Positions 39,001 through 51,226 of a stretch of DNA of 64,000 bases are shown here, one piece after another (position 1 is the first letter of the stretch; the number at the start of each line of letters is the position of its first letter). A program made the position numbers and the translations under genes. Source of the DNA: Ficedula albicollis (lineage: Eukaryota > Chordata > Aves > Passeriformes > Muscicapidae). Under the pieces are notes generated by a model. That model did not search any database, was not told where the DNA came from, and saw only the letters and a program-made list of their open reading frames with translations. The stretch covers positions 3,724,060-3,788,059 of the forward strand of contig NC_021686.1 of the NCBI RefSeq assembly GCF_000247815.1, written 5' to 3'.

Positions 39001-41091
39001 ATGAGCTGAGAGGGGATGTGCTGAGCAGGGCTTCACCACGGAATTCACACGTGTACAGTCAGTCTGCTGAGAGAAAGGAGTTTGCTTTGGAAATGTGTCA
39101 TGAACGTTTCCAGCAGGGGTAAAACTAAAATCCTGTTGCTGTTGAGGACAAATGCAGCAGGGAAGGGATGAGGTATCTTTGACTTCTACACAAACACCCA
39201 GCAGTTCAATACAAACATGAGCAGGGAAATCCTTCCTGCAGAAATGGGGCACAAGTCAGCTGTGCCTCCAGTGCACTGCCAAATGGGTGCTTCATCCATC
39301 TCAGAAAATATAGAATCTTCATTTATTCATTCATTTTCTCATGTAGAAATTCATCATTTCAGTAGATTCTCCCCCCTGCCCCCCCTACTCTACAATAATT
39401 ATTTTTGATGCGAGGGATGACGTGCAGAACATTTTTCTGTGTCTTTAAATGCCAATTCCTGACTTTGAATTCAAAGAAGCAGGTATTTACTTACAGGCTT
39501 GCCCTGATAGATGTTCTGGAGTTAATTATGATATAATTATTAAGATATCAATCTGTCTAAACTTCTCCCCTAGTTATCTATAGAAGTACATTTCTTGCTT
39601 TGAGCCATGCTTGGTATTTACTCAGGTAGTAGTTCCATTGCTGTATATATGAGGGCCCAGGCCCTTTTGCAGTCAGAAAGTAGAAAACTGTGTGGCTGGA
39701 ATTATTTATTCCATATAAATAACCAAAGCAAGATCATTAACCTCATTGCAGCACTGTGACCATGCCCTTTTTTCCACACTCTGTTCTTTTAATCACACCA
39801 TCGATCATTCATCATCTTTCATACCATATTCAAAAACTTTGTCCTTGCCACAAGGGACATTCACAGTCTCTAGATCCCGTGCTTTAAAACATGGGCAGTT
39901 GTAAGGAAAAGGGGAAATGAGCAGAATGAACAATTGGCAGGTTTTTATCTTTATTTTATGGAACTGTTTATGATTTAATTCTTCATATGCTTACACAGGC
40001 CATGACTCTTCAAGATGTATATTTTTTTTCTGTAGTTCTTGGGTGCAGAGCAGCATTTAGCAGGCTGGGATGGGGTGTTGAGGAGCTGTTCAGCAGTGAG
40101 CTGCACGCACACTGCCACAGCTGCTCCTACAAGCGTGGCTGGTGTCTCAGGAGGGGGAAGGTGCTGTGTGACACAAAGCCCAGCAGCCCCAGCAGTGGGA
40201 GAGGGGCTGCCCAGTGCGTGGCTGTGATGGGCACAGATCAGGCCCTGTGCCAGGGGCTGTTCATGTGCACAGCTCCATTGCAGCAGCAAACACTGGGAGC
40301 ATTCATTAAGCCCAACATTAAGAGTGGGTGACCTCTCGCTCGCCAAAACAGTCACATACAAATGGTAAATTAAATCAAGCATTAATCAAAACTGCAAAAT
40401 AGCCTGCTTAAACCCTTCAGAAACAACACACCCGCTACCTTCTTCCAAACCCTTGTCAAACAAATGGTTTTTGTGGCGTATCTGGAAGGTCATCAAGTCC
40501 TGGGCTATTTCAGGAGCAGGTTCCAGATGGTCTCTAGCACGCTGAATAATGTATGTGTGTGTGGGAGTGGGGGGAGAGGGGCTCCAAGGAACTATTACAC
40601 TGCCAGGAGGAAACCCAGGCATTCTGCATTCATCTATGCTGAGCTAGGTGTTTAAAAACCTCTCGTGTCCTTCGGTTCAAGTGGCAAAAATAACTTGTTT
40701 CGAGGATCTTTAGTGACAATATCAATTTCACATTTCACTCAGCAGCACTCTACAAAACCTTTAGCTCTTGTTTGGGCCACAATTGTCTCAGTTACAAGAG
40801 CACTGGTGTTTTAATGGGATCTGTTATTTGTAGTCTGACATTCCACGGGCACTAACCTTTTATCCTCTAATTCTTGCCATGCTATACAGGGAAAAAAAAA
40901 AATCTCAACAGCTCCATTTGCATTGTTATACATGAGATAATGACATGGCATAGTGCAAACATATATGCTTAAAACTGCTTTGCCTGCGTGTCATGGAGCT
41001 GCTTGTATGAATTTGCAGGGGTGGGTTGCTTGATGATGAGCTCCACATGCCCCAGCAGCCCAGAGCCCCCAGTGCTGGGCTTATTCCCACA
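36029..41091. other. Five kilobases of non-coding sequence, no gene recognised
   Basis: A 196-codon plus frame (37047-37637) is the longest non-repeat frame in the window. Its only start near the 5' end is a TTG, and I see no domain, signal peptide pattern or splice context, so I leave it uncalled. GC-rich patches lie at 37060-37260 and 40060-40300. No CR1 or LTR fragments were seen before 41092. Confidence 0.5.
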
Positions 41092-41731
41092 GCAAGGGGG
41101 GGAATCTGCCCCTCTGACCTGCTCAGGTGAGACCCCACCTGCAGCTCTGGGCTGCCCAGCATCAGAAGGATGTGGAGCTGCTGGAGAGAGGAGCCCACAG
41201 AGATGCCCCAAGGGCTGGATCCCCTCTGCTCTGGAGCCAGGCTGGGAGAGCTGGGGGGGCTCACCTGGAGAAAAGAAGGCTCCAGGGACATCCCAGATTA
41301 CTTCCAGTGCCTAAAGGGACTCCAGGAGAGATGGGGAGAGATTGGGACAAGGGATGGAGGGACAGGACACAGGGAATGGCTTCCACTGCCAGAGGGCAGG
41401 GCTGGATGGGATATTGGGCAGGAATTGTTCCCTGGGAGGGTGGGCAGGCCCTGGCACAGGGTGCCCAGAGCAGCTGTGGCTGCCCCTGGATCCCTGGCAG
41501 TGAGTGGTGAAGAGGGTGGAGCAGGAAAAAAAGAAGAAACGTACTGAAAAATATATTGGAGCAGCATCCAACTATTTATTTCAGCAAGGCCAGAACAAGA
41601 AGGAGCTGGGAGGAGAATAGAGCTTGAAGAAATGCAAGTGGAAAGTGTCCCTGACCAAGGAAGGGGGGTGGAACTGGATGATCTTCAAGGTCCCTTCCAA
41701 CCCAACCCATTCCACGAGTCCATGGATTGTT
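41092..41731 (+). mobile_element. CR1 LINE 3' portion with an internal insertion
   Basis: Typical avian CR1 3' sequence: 'caggtgagaccccacctgc', 'ctggagaaaagaaggctcc', 'ggctgcccctggatccctgg', and the tail 'aaggtcccttccaaccc' near 41686-41703. It is 5'-truncated and contains no intact reverse transcriptase frame. Between 'ccctggcagtg' and 'aaggccag' about 80 bases (roughly 41504-41586) do not fit the usual CR1 order, so there is an insertion or a rearranged copy. The overlapping 125- and 127-codon frames are untranslated CR1 sequence. Orientation is plus, because the 3' tail lies downstream. Confidence 0.88.
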
Positions 41732-43484
41732 TCAAACACACAGGACAGAAGGACAGTAAATGCTTTCAGAGCACAGGGTGTCCAACAATCCACGTGCCTC
41801 AAAGTGCAGCAGCCCCTTGAATGAGTTTGCTCTGAGGAGCCTGTCTGCCCACACTGTGGGTAACAGGGAAAAACACTGGTAATGATACTACACTAAGGAC
41901 AAAATCAGACCTGGGTCAATTATGGACTTATGTCAGAGGTGAAAATGGGATTTATTAACCCTCTTCAGCAATACAGGGTTTAGCCCTGATACTGCATTCT
42001 GGCCATGCTATAATGAAAGATGAAGGATCTGGAGTAAACAGACCTTTGGTGCCTTCACTTCTGCATGCAGGAAGATATAGATGGCACTGAATTGTTATCA
42101 ATCCTGGGATAAAAAATCCCAAGCAATACTAAATACTCTGCAATAATGCTAAATTTTAATAATCATGCTAATTTTGTCACCGAATGGAAAGCTCCTTTTC
42201 CCATTGCTCTCTTTCAAGTTCCCTCCTGGCCACAGCTCAAAATTCATGCTCTTGGTGAAATTCTGCTCATGTGTAGAGAGACCAAGGATATGGAAGAAAT
42301 TGCACATAGATAAATCAGTGCATCGTTTTTGTCCTAAGGTAATAATATTTCAAAGTACTTTCATTCTGATGGTTTTCAGAATAACTATCTGAAGTGAATT
42401 GTTGGCCTTGGACAAATTCCTGGAGGAGATAATGACGTACATGTCACAAAAGAAATCACTGTTATAGGCACAGCTGGTGACAGTGCTCTGTGTCGACAAA
42501 CAAGTAAGTTGACATAAAGCCTACCATTCAATTACTGGCATAAAGAAATCTCCTCTAAAACAAGATTGAAGACATGGCCTATGGCACCTCAAGTTTGAAT
42601 AATACAGCAATGGTAAAAAACAGACAACATCAGCAATGAAGGAAGAGAAAAACTTAATTTCGAATCCTCATCATGTGCAGTTCAGAGGACTAACACAAAA
42701 TTTAGATTTCCTATAGTGTCAGTATTCAGAAATTGAATTTTTGTATTTTTTACATAGCTAAACTTATGTTCCCAGTTTGACACCATGGCTATTAGCTCAA
42801 GGTTCTTAAGGTTTCCAGACTCTCTCTCTTCTCCAGATCTGTCACTGTTCATGAGCCCCAGAGTGCATTCATGTTGTTCTTCAGCCTCTGCAAGAGAGTG
42901 CACAAACGCATTCACAGCAGCAAATTGCTCCCTGGAAAGATTGGATCACTAAAGTGGATTGGCTATTGTCAAAATGTCACTCAGAAGACAATAGAAAACC
43001 AAAATAAAAGTGGTGATCAAGCAGCTGCTGTCACTGCAGCACACAGTGATGCTCGGGCTTGCCTTTGGCTGGACACTGTTCTGAGACACATTTGGGAGTG
43101 GCTGAGGAAAAGTGAGAACTCTGGATGTCCATGTCCTTAAAAAAGTTGTTTTCTGCCTCTGTTTAGGCTGGTGCTGCTGCACAGCTCAGGTGTGGGTACC
43201 TGGGACTGGAAAGTTTTGCAAATTTTTAGGTGCTCTCTTTTTACAACAGCAGTTCTGCAGAAGAGAAACTCATGGCATCACTGGAGATGAAACTTTTAGT
43301 TTAAAAGACATATTGCAACAAAAAAAAATAAGCAGTCATTACTTGTAGTCGGGTGTTGGATTCTGTCTGAAACCAAATGATAAATTCTTATTTAGGTAAC
43401 TAAAAGCAACTCTGAGGAATTTTAGAGAAGAGCAGCAAGGCCTTGTCCTAAAGCTCTGCTTGCCCAGAATGCTCTTCCCTCGGG
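41732..43484. other. AT-rich non-coding sequence, nothing recognised
   Basis: Short chance frames only, at most 89 codons. No recognised repeat. Confidence 0.55.
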
Positions 43485-43777
43485 GTTTCAAGTTTCTGCT
43501 GATTTTTTTTTTTTTAAGTTAAAATACTTATCTATGAGGAATGAGATAGTAATTTTAGGAAAAGAGTCTCCATTTGATATTTTTGCTCTTTTTCATTTTA
43601 AGAAATTTCTTTTTTTTTTTTTTTTTAGTTTTTTCAAGTTTCTGCTGATTTTTTTTTTTAAGTTAAAATACTTATCTATGAGGAATGAGATAGTAATTTT
43701 AGGAAAAGAGTCTCCATTTGATATTTTTGCTCTTTTTCATTTTAAGAAATTTCTTTTTTTTTTTTTTTCTAGTCTTA
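43485..43777. repeat. Tandem duplication, period about 146 bp, with T runs
   Basis: Both copies contain 'ttcaagtttctgctga', a T run, and 'gaggaatgagatagtaat'. Each ends in 'aagaaatttc' plus a longer T run. Starts are 43487 and 43633. The copies appear identical apart from T-run lengths. The internal T runs could have mediated the duplication by misalignment. Confidence 0.93.
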
Positions 43778-46700
43778 AGGTTTAATTTCCAAGCACCAAA
43801 AGTTTTATACTTCTGAGTCAGGTATGTGGACTCAGATATGTCCAAACAATTTCTTTTTTTCTACTTGTTTTAGAAAATTTATGTACTTTCCTGTAGGTGT
43901 GAGCTTATCTGTGACCTTTAAGGAATTAAAAGAAACGAGACTTTCACATGTAAAACATATTAAAGTTCAACAGTCACTTAAAAAATTTAAAAATCTAGGA
44001 AATTATTAAAACAAACACTGAGATGAAGGATGGGAATTGAAATCCATCCAAGCTAAGAGAAAATGTGGCCTTGTTTGAAGTCCATTGGAGTTCTGCTGTT
44101 AAATTTTGCAGCTTTGGACTTCATAGATTTTAATACATGCTTTTGATTTGGACATTTTTAAAAGGTACGCTGCATTTGATTTGCTTCAAATTCCTAACAT
44201 AGCTCAACTTGGGGTGGAGAACGTGGTTCCTGCACACTGAAAACCGAGCAAGGAATCTCATTTAGAATAAAAAGCAGCTGGAAGGTCCTTTCTGAATCCA
44301 CGCCCACTCCCAGGGCTGCTCCTGACACTGCACAGGAGGATTGTGATGGATTAACTGAGTGCATAACAGATATTGTTTTAGTGCATTAGCCCTGATTTCC
44401 TGTTCCAGGTGATTGATTGAGCCCCAGTCAAGGCAGTGTCCACAGCAAATATTAAGCAAACTTACCCAGACACAATCAATCACTCTTATCAAAAAAATCA
44501 CCACATTTGGAGCAAAAAAATGCTAAAGCCTTACGTGCTTTGCACTGCCTTTATGCAGGTTTAATTATATTTCTTAAAGGTGCAGGAGAACAGATTGTGT
44601 TTGTTGTTTGCTCAGTGTATTTCTCCAGCTGGGCAACTGTAAAGTACAGAGGTGTCATTTGCCTAAAAAATATTTAGAGAATAAGCTGGCAGTGAAAAGG
44701 GTAATTTGCCTATAAAAGCTGACCCTGGTGCATCCAGCCACCATGGATTACCACCAGCAACAATTTTTTTTTTTTTTTTTTTTGCACTGCATTTCTAAAG
44801 AATTCTCTTATGTGCCACTGTAATTTTGATTAATTTCTTTAACAATTATATAAGCACTTCTAAATATAATTTAATCATAGTTCAAAGGTCTTTTATATAG
44901 CATACAGGTCTGATTTTGTTATTTCAAAGGTGCAGAAGACTCTGTTTCTCAAGTGCTCTTGCAGCAGGCTGGCAATAACCTGGCCTCTGTCAGTGTTCTA
45001 ATGGGTCTGCCTGCAAACCTAACAACAAACAGGCAGCACAGGGGGCTGGAGCTGGGTCTTGGGTGGTGGAGTTTAGACTCAAAACACTTGGTGGGATCCT
45101 GTGTAATACCAGAAAAAAAAAAATTTACCTAGATAAGGATGACAGGACCTGCCAAACTAAAATGGAGAAGGAAGGATAGTGATCTTATGTACAGGGGGGA
45201 GGGGAAAAAGTGAAGTAGAAAAATTTAATTACTAGAGGTTATTTTCCCCCCCTAAAAGCTAAGAATTACTTATTAAAAAAAAAAAAAAAAAAGGAAAATA
45301 GAAAATCAGGATTTAGGAAGTTGGTAGCCAGCTGTAGGGGAAACTGTGGATGTAGACTTGCTCTATAGCCCAAGCACCATGCAATTTAAATTTATGACCT
45401 TTCCCCACTGGCTTGTAAGCTATGAAATAGTATCAGGCATGTTTCCCTGAAGGAATCCTCCCCATGAATTGTGTTTATGGCCACTATGAAGCACCTGCCT
45501 CCAAGAGAGCAGCAGAGTCAGGTTCTGGCAGCTCAGCAGCAGCACAGGCTGCTCTGTTTTGATCACTCTTGGTAGCCCAAGTCACCACCACCAGCTGGGT
45601 TTCAGCTTGCACATTTTTTCCCTAAGCTTAGCTGTAAAAACCACCTCTTGAAACCAGCCTCTGCTTTCCTGGCAAAGGGATTTTTCCAATCCTGTCCATG
45701 CTGGAGCTGGAAATAAGGTTTCCCCCCACTGCTATGACTCAGTGTTGAATCCATGAGCATTGATGCAGTTTGCAGTCACTAGAGTGACTTTCTGGGGTGT
45801 GATATTCCACCAACCTCTCATAACCCTGGTTAGATGGATTTTTACAGCATAAACAGAGTAAATCTACTTCTCATGGCTCAGACAATAACACAAGTGCTTG
45901 TCCTGTTGCTGTCCAAGGGAGCATCTGCAGGAGACACTAATTCCTTTACAGCATGCAGTGGGAATGGCTTCAAATCAATTTAAATTGCAAGCATGGTCAA
46001 CTAAAATGCTTTTAATTGTTCACTGGCAGCCAATCAACCTCTGATTGTAGCCAGGAACTGCTTTGGTGTGTGTCAACAGTACAGAGATGTATCATAGACA
46101 CAGAACAAAACATGGATTCATCACCCCAAGCCCCATTGCCTGCCCATGTGAAGCATGGGACACCATGAATCAGAGTTTAAAGAACAGTCACAGAAAGTAC
46201 ATTTGTGTTTTACATTGTAAGAGCCATCCATCCAAGAAGCAAAGGGTTTCCCTTTCCTCTGTTTTCATTTTCTTTCTGCACCTATAAAGTGGCAGAGAAA
46301 TGAAGTATTTTGGTTAAGTGGATTGTTTTTTGCACCATGTGAGTTTTGGATCAAGCCATTCCCTAGCAAGTCGTTGAAGCTGAAAATGTTCCCTAAATAG
46401 TTGTGGTGTGTTGAGCTGACCACAGCTGGCAGCTAAAGAGTGTTTCTTATTTTCTTTGTAATTAAGATATTTTAAGAATATAAAGAAATATGTTCTGCTA
46501 ATTTTCTTTAGTTAATAGACTAACCCTCAGTATGCCATTGGAGACTGCAGAGTCTTTCATGGAAATGTCCTCATCAGCTAAAGATTAAATTAGGTCACCT
46601 TGATAACCTGGTTTGGTGAACTGAATGGGTTTGATGTCTGACAGCACCTCCCCTGGAGCTCACCATTAAAAATAGGGAAATAGCACAAGAAAATCTCCAA

Positions 46701-47254
46701 AAGGAATTTTGTGTCTCAGCGGATGTTTTTCCTTTGAAGACAATGATGTTTCATTTTATAATTGAAATACAGAATGCCTTTGAACTTTCAATAGCCAAGG
46801 CTATTAAGTAACAGTATTGCATTTCATTTGTTATATTACATTTTAAGTTCAGTCCATGCATTTTTAATTCTGTTTATGTCTTGAGAGCTTGCCTCTAGTG
46901 GAATAAAACCAATCAAGAATCTAGAACAGGAATTAAAATTTAGATCCTAATTCACCACTGCCCTGTGGTTCCTTTGTGTTTACTTGAATAAGTACAAGGG
47001 ACTAATAAAATTAATGTAAGGACCCTCTGGAGAAAAGTGTTATTGTACAGGGTCAGACAATGCTCAAGCTCTGCCAGGCCCACCTGAATTCCCTAAATGT
47101 GAGAGAGCTGTGCTGCAATGTGGCAGAAGACAGAAGGGAAAGAATTGCCAAAAGAGATGGTTTCACAGGAAATCTGTGTGCTTGATACTAAGAAACAGAG
47201 AAAAAGGACTGAGAGAATTGACAGTGAGGGCATTGAAAACAAACGTTGGAGGTG
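43778..47254. other. AT-rich non-coding sequence with homopolymer runs
   Basis: Contains a 20-base T run (44764-44783) and an 18-base A run (45275-45292). Otherwise only short chance frames. No gene or interspersed repeat was recognised. Confidence 0.55.
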
Positions 47255-47705
47255 ACAGGTGCTGATGTTTGGGGCACAGCTGCCCTGGCACAGCAGAGGG
47301 GCAGGGTGGGCTGCAGGACCCTGGCAACCCCTGGGGACACTGAGCTGGAGCAGGGGTGAAGGGACAGATCAGGAACCTGCCATCCCTCCGTGCAGCTCCA
47401 GGGAAGGGCAAGGAGAGGAGCTGGGAATGGAGGGCTGGAGTGGAACCTGGGGGAAAAGTCAGGGGTGGGCTGGGAGGAAGGTGGTTTAACCTTTGCCGTT
47501 GTTTCCCACCATTCAAATTGGAAATAAATGAAATTAACTTCCCCCAAGTCGAGTCTGTTATGCCTGTGACAGTAACTGAAGTGGCTTAACCTTGACTTCT
47601 GAGCTTTTCCATCTGATTTTGTCCCCTGTGCTGATGAGGAGGGGGAGGAAGAGGGTGGCTGGGTGAGCCTCAGGCAGCCAGGCAAGGTCAGCTCATCACA
47701 TCTGG
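47255..47705 (+). mobile_element. Degenerate avian LTR-like interspersed repeat
   Basis: The downstream half resembles the end of a common avian LTR-type repeat. It has an AT-rich 'aataaatgaaattaac' stretch followed by 'ccccaagtcgagtctgtt', 'gcctgtgacagtaactg', 'gtcccctgtgctgatgagga' and 'ggtggctgggtgagcctc'. The upstream GC-rich half (47255-47480) is assigned only by continuity. No retroviral coding sequence is present, so at most this is a decayed solo LTR. The 188-codon minus frame across it is a chance frame. The match is from memory of avian repeats, and boundaries are approximate. Confidence 0.5.
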
Positions 47706-48291
47706 CAGCTGAAGGTGTCTTCTCCTGTGCCTCAACATGGATCTGGAGGTTCATTGTTCATTCAATGCTGACCTTGCACTGTAAATTTTATTTTTGCTCC
47801 TTTTAAATCAGACAAAAATAATGCAATCCAAAGGTACAATCAGAGCTTGGCTTTGTTTCACTAGACAATTTTCAGCTAAAACTTTGCAGGCTTTTTTACA
47901 TTCAGTTATTTTCTTTGTTAGTAATGGGCTCTGAATTCTGTCAAAATAAAGACTGGAAAAATGATGTCTGATTTAATATTCACCTTTTAAAGGACAGAGC
48001 TTTTCTGAGAACAGGAGAGTTCAGGGTTGAATGTTAAGACTCAGAAATTTAGCAAGTCCTACTGTATTTTTCAACCCTGAGCACTGTTCTACATCCCTGG
48101 AATTAGAATAAGGTTGGATCTTTGAGAATCTGTGTCTCTCATTGATCATCTTTTGCCTTTAGGAGGGAGGCATTTTTTCCATTATCAGATTGGCCTGACC
48201 AAATGAAGGTTTTCACTCTAGAAAGAATGTTTTTTTCCTTTGCCTGTCAGGTAGGCTCAATTTAAAGTTAATTTTTGTCATTTAATGACAG
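47706..48291. other. Non-coding sequence upstream of candidate exon
   Basis: AT-rich, with no repeat. It ends in a modest pyrimidine stretch (around 48271-48283) and the AG at 48290-48291 that would serve as acceptor for the candidate exon. Confidence 0.45.
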
Positions 48292-48420
48292 GATGGTTTT
48301 TGTGATTGCTATGTGGAAGAGATGGCAAGTGTGATAGAGCAAGGCTGTATCTCAGAAACATTCTCTGAGGAGAATCTAGACTGTAATACCATCTATTATC
48401 AGGCTCTGCACTGTATTAAA
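48292..48420 (+). CDS. Candidate internal coding exon, unrecognised protein
   Basis: The segment is 129 bases, exactly 43 codons, so phase 0 at both ends. It is preceded by 'tttaatgacag' and followed by the strong donor pattern AAA|GTGAGT. In the same frame a TGA lies at 48286-48288, within the would-be acceptor region, so the frame opens essentially at the exon edge. The peptide begins DGFCDCY, continues through EEMASVIEQGC and ends YYQALHCIK. Five cysteines lie at positions 4, 6, 19, 31 and 41, suggesting a secreted or extracellular segment. No other exon of the same gene is visible, which would fit very long introns. I cannot name the gene. A chance frame remains possible, since the pyrimidine tract is weak. 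Confidence 0.4.
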
Positions 48421-49319
48421 GTGAGTATCTCTCTCAGAAACACAGTGACTACTTTTCTCATGTATTTTTGCTTTCACTTGTCTCTAAGCATTTTTATCCT
48501 TGATTGTACAGGAAAGGAGGAAATTTTTTTCCCATAGGACTTTGAAGTGTAGTTTTTATTTCTTCCATCTTCCCTGGTGTCCTTCTGCACCCTGGAATCT
48601 TTGTTTGCTCCTTCCTCTGTGGGCAGAGGAGTGGGGACATTCCCTCAGCTGTTTGTGTCCACATGTCCTGCCGTTGGACTTTGCTATTCCAGTCTCTCCC
48701 TTCCCCGAGTTCTTGATGTTCTGACATCCAGATGAGTCACCAAATGCATTATTTTTTAGGTTGTTAGACTGATTTTATATGTGAGATTCATTTCAGATGC
48801 CTGTTCTGAATAGACTTGTCTGCCTTCAATTTGCCTGAGACATTGAGCAGAATTCGATTAGATGTGTTTATGGAATGATTTATCCCCAGGCCTGCAGCTC
48901 AGCTCAGAGAGGGGAATTTGCACCTTGCAGGATGCAGCTCCTGGGACACCCTGAGCCATCCCACACCTTCCCTGGGGTACAGAGCTCAGAATGGGGCACA
49001 GCTGGGCAGGGGGGGCTGCCACCGCCTGAGAAACCTTCTTTTACTCAACAGGCAAACCCTTGAGAACTTTTCCACAAAATGCAAAGTACTTGCCCCACCT
49101 TTCTCTCTCAAGTTTTATTATTGAATTTGGTATTTGTCTAGAACCAACTTTCCTCCAACTGGTTGTCAAAATGTTAATTTTAATAATAGGACCACATTAA
49201 TATACAGGTATATAAACATAGCGTTGTATTAGTATATAAATATATAAAAGATATTATTCTAACAGCTGTTTTAGGCTTCTTTTCTGAATTACTTTTAAAA
49301 CTAATTATGGTTGTGCGCT
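48421..49319. other. Non-coding sequence downstream of candidate exon
   Basis: Begins with the GTGAGT donor of the candidate exon. Short chance frames only. A GC-rich patch occupies about 48885-49040. AT-rich alternating sequence at 49195-49260 leads toward the GAAATA array. Confidence 0.5.
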
Positions 49320-49512
49320 GAAATAGAAATATAGAAAATAGAAAAATAGAAAAATAGAAATAGAAATAGAAATAGAAATAGAAATAGAAATAGAAATAGA
49401 AATAGAAATAGAAATAGAAATAGAAATAGAAATAGAAATAGAAATAGAAATAGAAATAGAAATAGAAATAGAAATAGAAATAGAAATAGAAATAGAAATA
49501 GAAATAGAAATA
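49320..49512. repeat. GAAATA hexanucleotide array
   Basis: Roughly 26 regular GAAATA units follow a few irregular A-rich units. All sit on the purine-rich plus strand with regular T interruptions. The minus-strand FLFLFL frame is a repeat by-product. Confidence 0.95.
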
Positions 49513-49912
49513 TGTTTATAAGCATTTCTTGTATGTTTATATAACAGAAAGTAAATAAAAATAATGTGCTTTAGAAAGGGCTGTATTTGGCCAAATATGT
49601 GAGAGGACTAGATGGATATTACAGTGATTTTCTTTACTGTCACATTGGAAATTTAGTTCTATTGTACATTTACATTTCACTCTGCTTCTCTATCAGCTAG
49701 CAATGATCTACTTGTATTTCTGGGTGAAAATAGTCAGCAGAACATTTGTTCCAGCTGTAACCAGCAGAGCTGTGCACCACTTTAAAACTACAGCCACAGA
49801 CAAGGAGAACTCCCCGTTCCAGTGGGGGAATCTCCAAGCTGTGTGTGCCTAGGGCTCATTGCTGTGGAGGCACATGAGAGTAACACAGGTGCCATTTTTG
49901 CTATTTATTTAT
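49513..49912. other. Non-coding sequence, nothing recognised
   Basis: Ordinary AT-rich sequence with no frame of note and no repeat. Confidence 0.5.
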
Positions 49913-50009
49913 TTACCATGCAGTATAATATATAATATTTATATATTTTTTTTAAAGTATTATGATTATATATATATATGTATATATATTATATTACCAT
50001 GCAGTATAA
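49913..50009. repeat. 16-bp direct repeats flanking an AT-rich insert
   Basis: The string ttaccatgcagtataa occurs at 49913-49928 and again at 49994-50009. Between them are about 65 bases of nearly pure A/T, with TATA alternation at 49967-49989. This could be a partial tandem duplication whose interior expanded, or a duplicated target flanking an insertion. Confidence 0.85.
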
Positions 50010-51226
50010 CGTAGATCCCAAGTCCAGGCTCTCTGCTTTGCTGCTGCCACATGAGAGTGTTATTTCTAGTCAGTGCAGAGTGTGCAGGGCTGTTTGCTCT
50101 TCTCTCTTGGGGGGTTGGTGCTGATGCTGGCTTTGGGGAAACCACCTCAAAGCCCCTTACCCTAAAAGCCCCCAGTGAATGCAGCCTTGCCATGGTGCAC
50201 TGCTGGGGTACAGCTCAGCACCAGGCTCCTTGCTGCTGCACTCCCCAGAGCATTTTAGTGCCAAAAAAAAAAAGAAACAAAAAGGAAGAATACTACAGAA
50301 ATGTGGGTTTGGCTCTTACAAATGTTTTCTTTAAATGTGACTGCTTCCAACAAAAAAGCCTGTATGAAAACACAGTTCAAATCTGGCAAAGTTCAGGCAC
50401 TGGTTTTATAGCCAAGGCCTTTCTTTAATCAGTGCTTGAAACCCGTGAGAGGAAAGGAGCCATAAAATCGATTCTAAGTAATCTTGGAAATGAGATAATA
50501 GTCCATTAATCTCATCAATATAAGCATGAAATTTTCTGCTGCAGTTCATGCCTACACATTTGTAATAAATTTATCAGTGGGAACAGGACAGAAGCCATAG
50601 GATTACTGTAGGGGTTAGTGCCTCATGCTTCCCCTGCAGCCTTTGTTCAATTTATTTTTTTTTTAATATATTTTTTTCTCCCAGTGGAAATATTTAATTC
50701 CTCTGTGGAAGGTTCCAACCAAAACTTGTTACTGGTTCCATAAATGAGAATTAGTGGGGAATTTCTGGAGTGTGACTCAGGAATCAGTGCTGAAGGCCGA
50801 GGTGGCAGGGACTGGGGAGAGCAGGGACTGCTCTGGGCCAGCTGGAGCTGCTGCCAGTGTCTGTCTGTGGTTCCTGAGCCCTGTGTGTAGGAACCGCAAG
50901 ATTTTGTGACAACCACACAAATTGTTTCCTTTAGAAAGAAAAAAAAATAATAAAGGCAAAGTCTTTCTTTGAGCAGTTCCATTTGTTAGGATGAGGCTCA
51001 AGGGGGATGGTTCCTCCGTTCATCTCTTGCTCTCTGGACCACCCAGTCTGCTGGGCTGGCTACCTGCACAAACCCAAGCACCTAGAGGGAACATGAATTT
51101 TGATTTCTCTCATTTCTAGGAACTGCCAAAGACAGTGCAGGCTTTTAGAGAAAACATAATTTTTATTTTTCTCCTTCCCCTAGATGCATCCCACCCCTTG
51201 GAGATTTTGTCTGTGTGTAACAAAGG
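50010..51226. other. Non-coding sequence, nothing recognised
   Basis: Chance frames up to 125 codons (50051-50428 plus) without exon-like boundaries. No interspersed repeat was recognised before the CR1 at 51227. Confidence 0.5.

Noticed and set aside
47188..47754. 188-codon minus frame as a gene
   Set aside because: Falls antisense to a GC-rich, repeat-like segment. Pro/Ser-rich with no domain.
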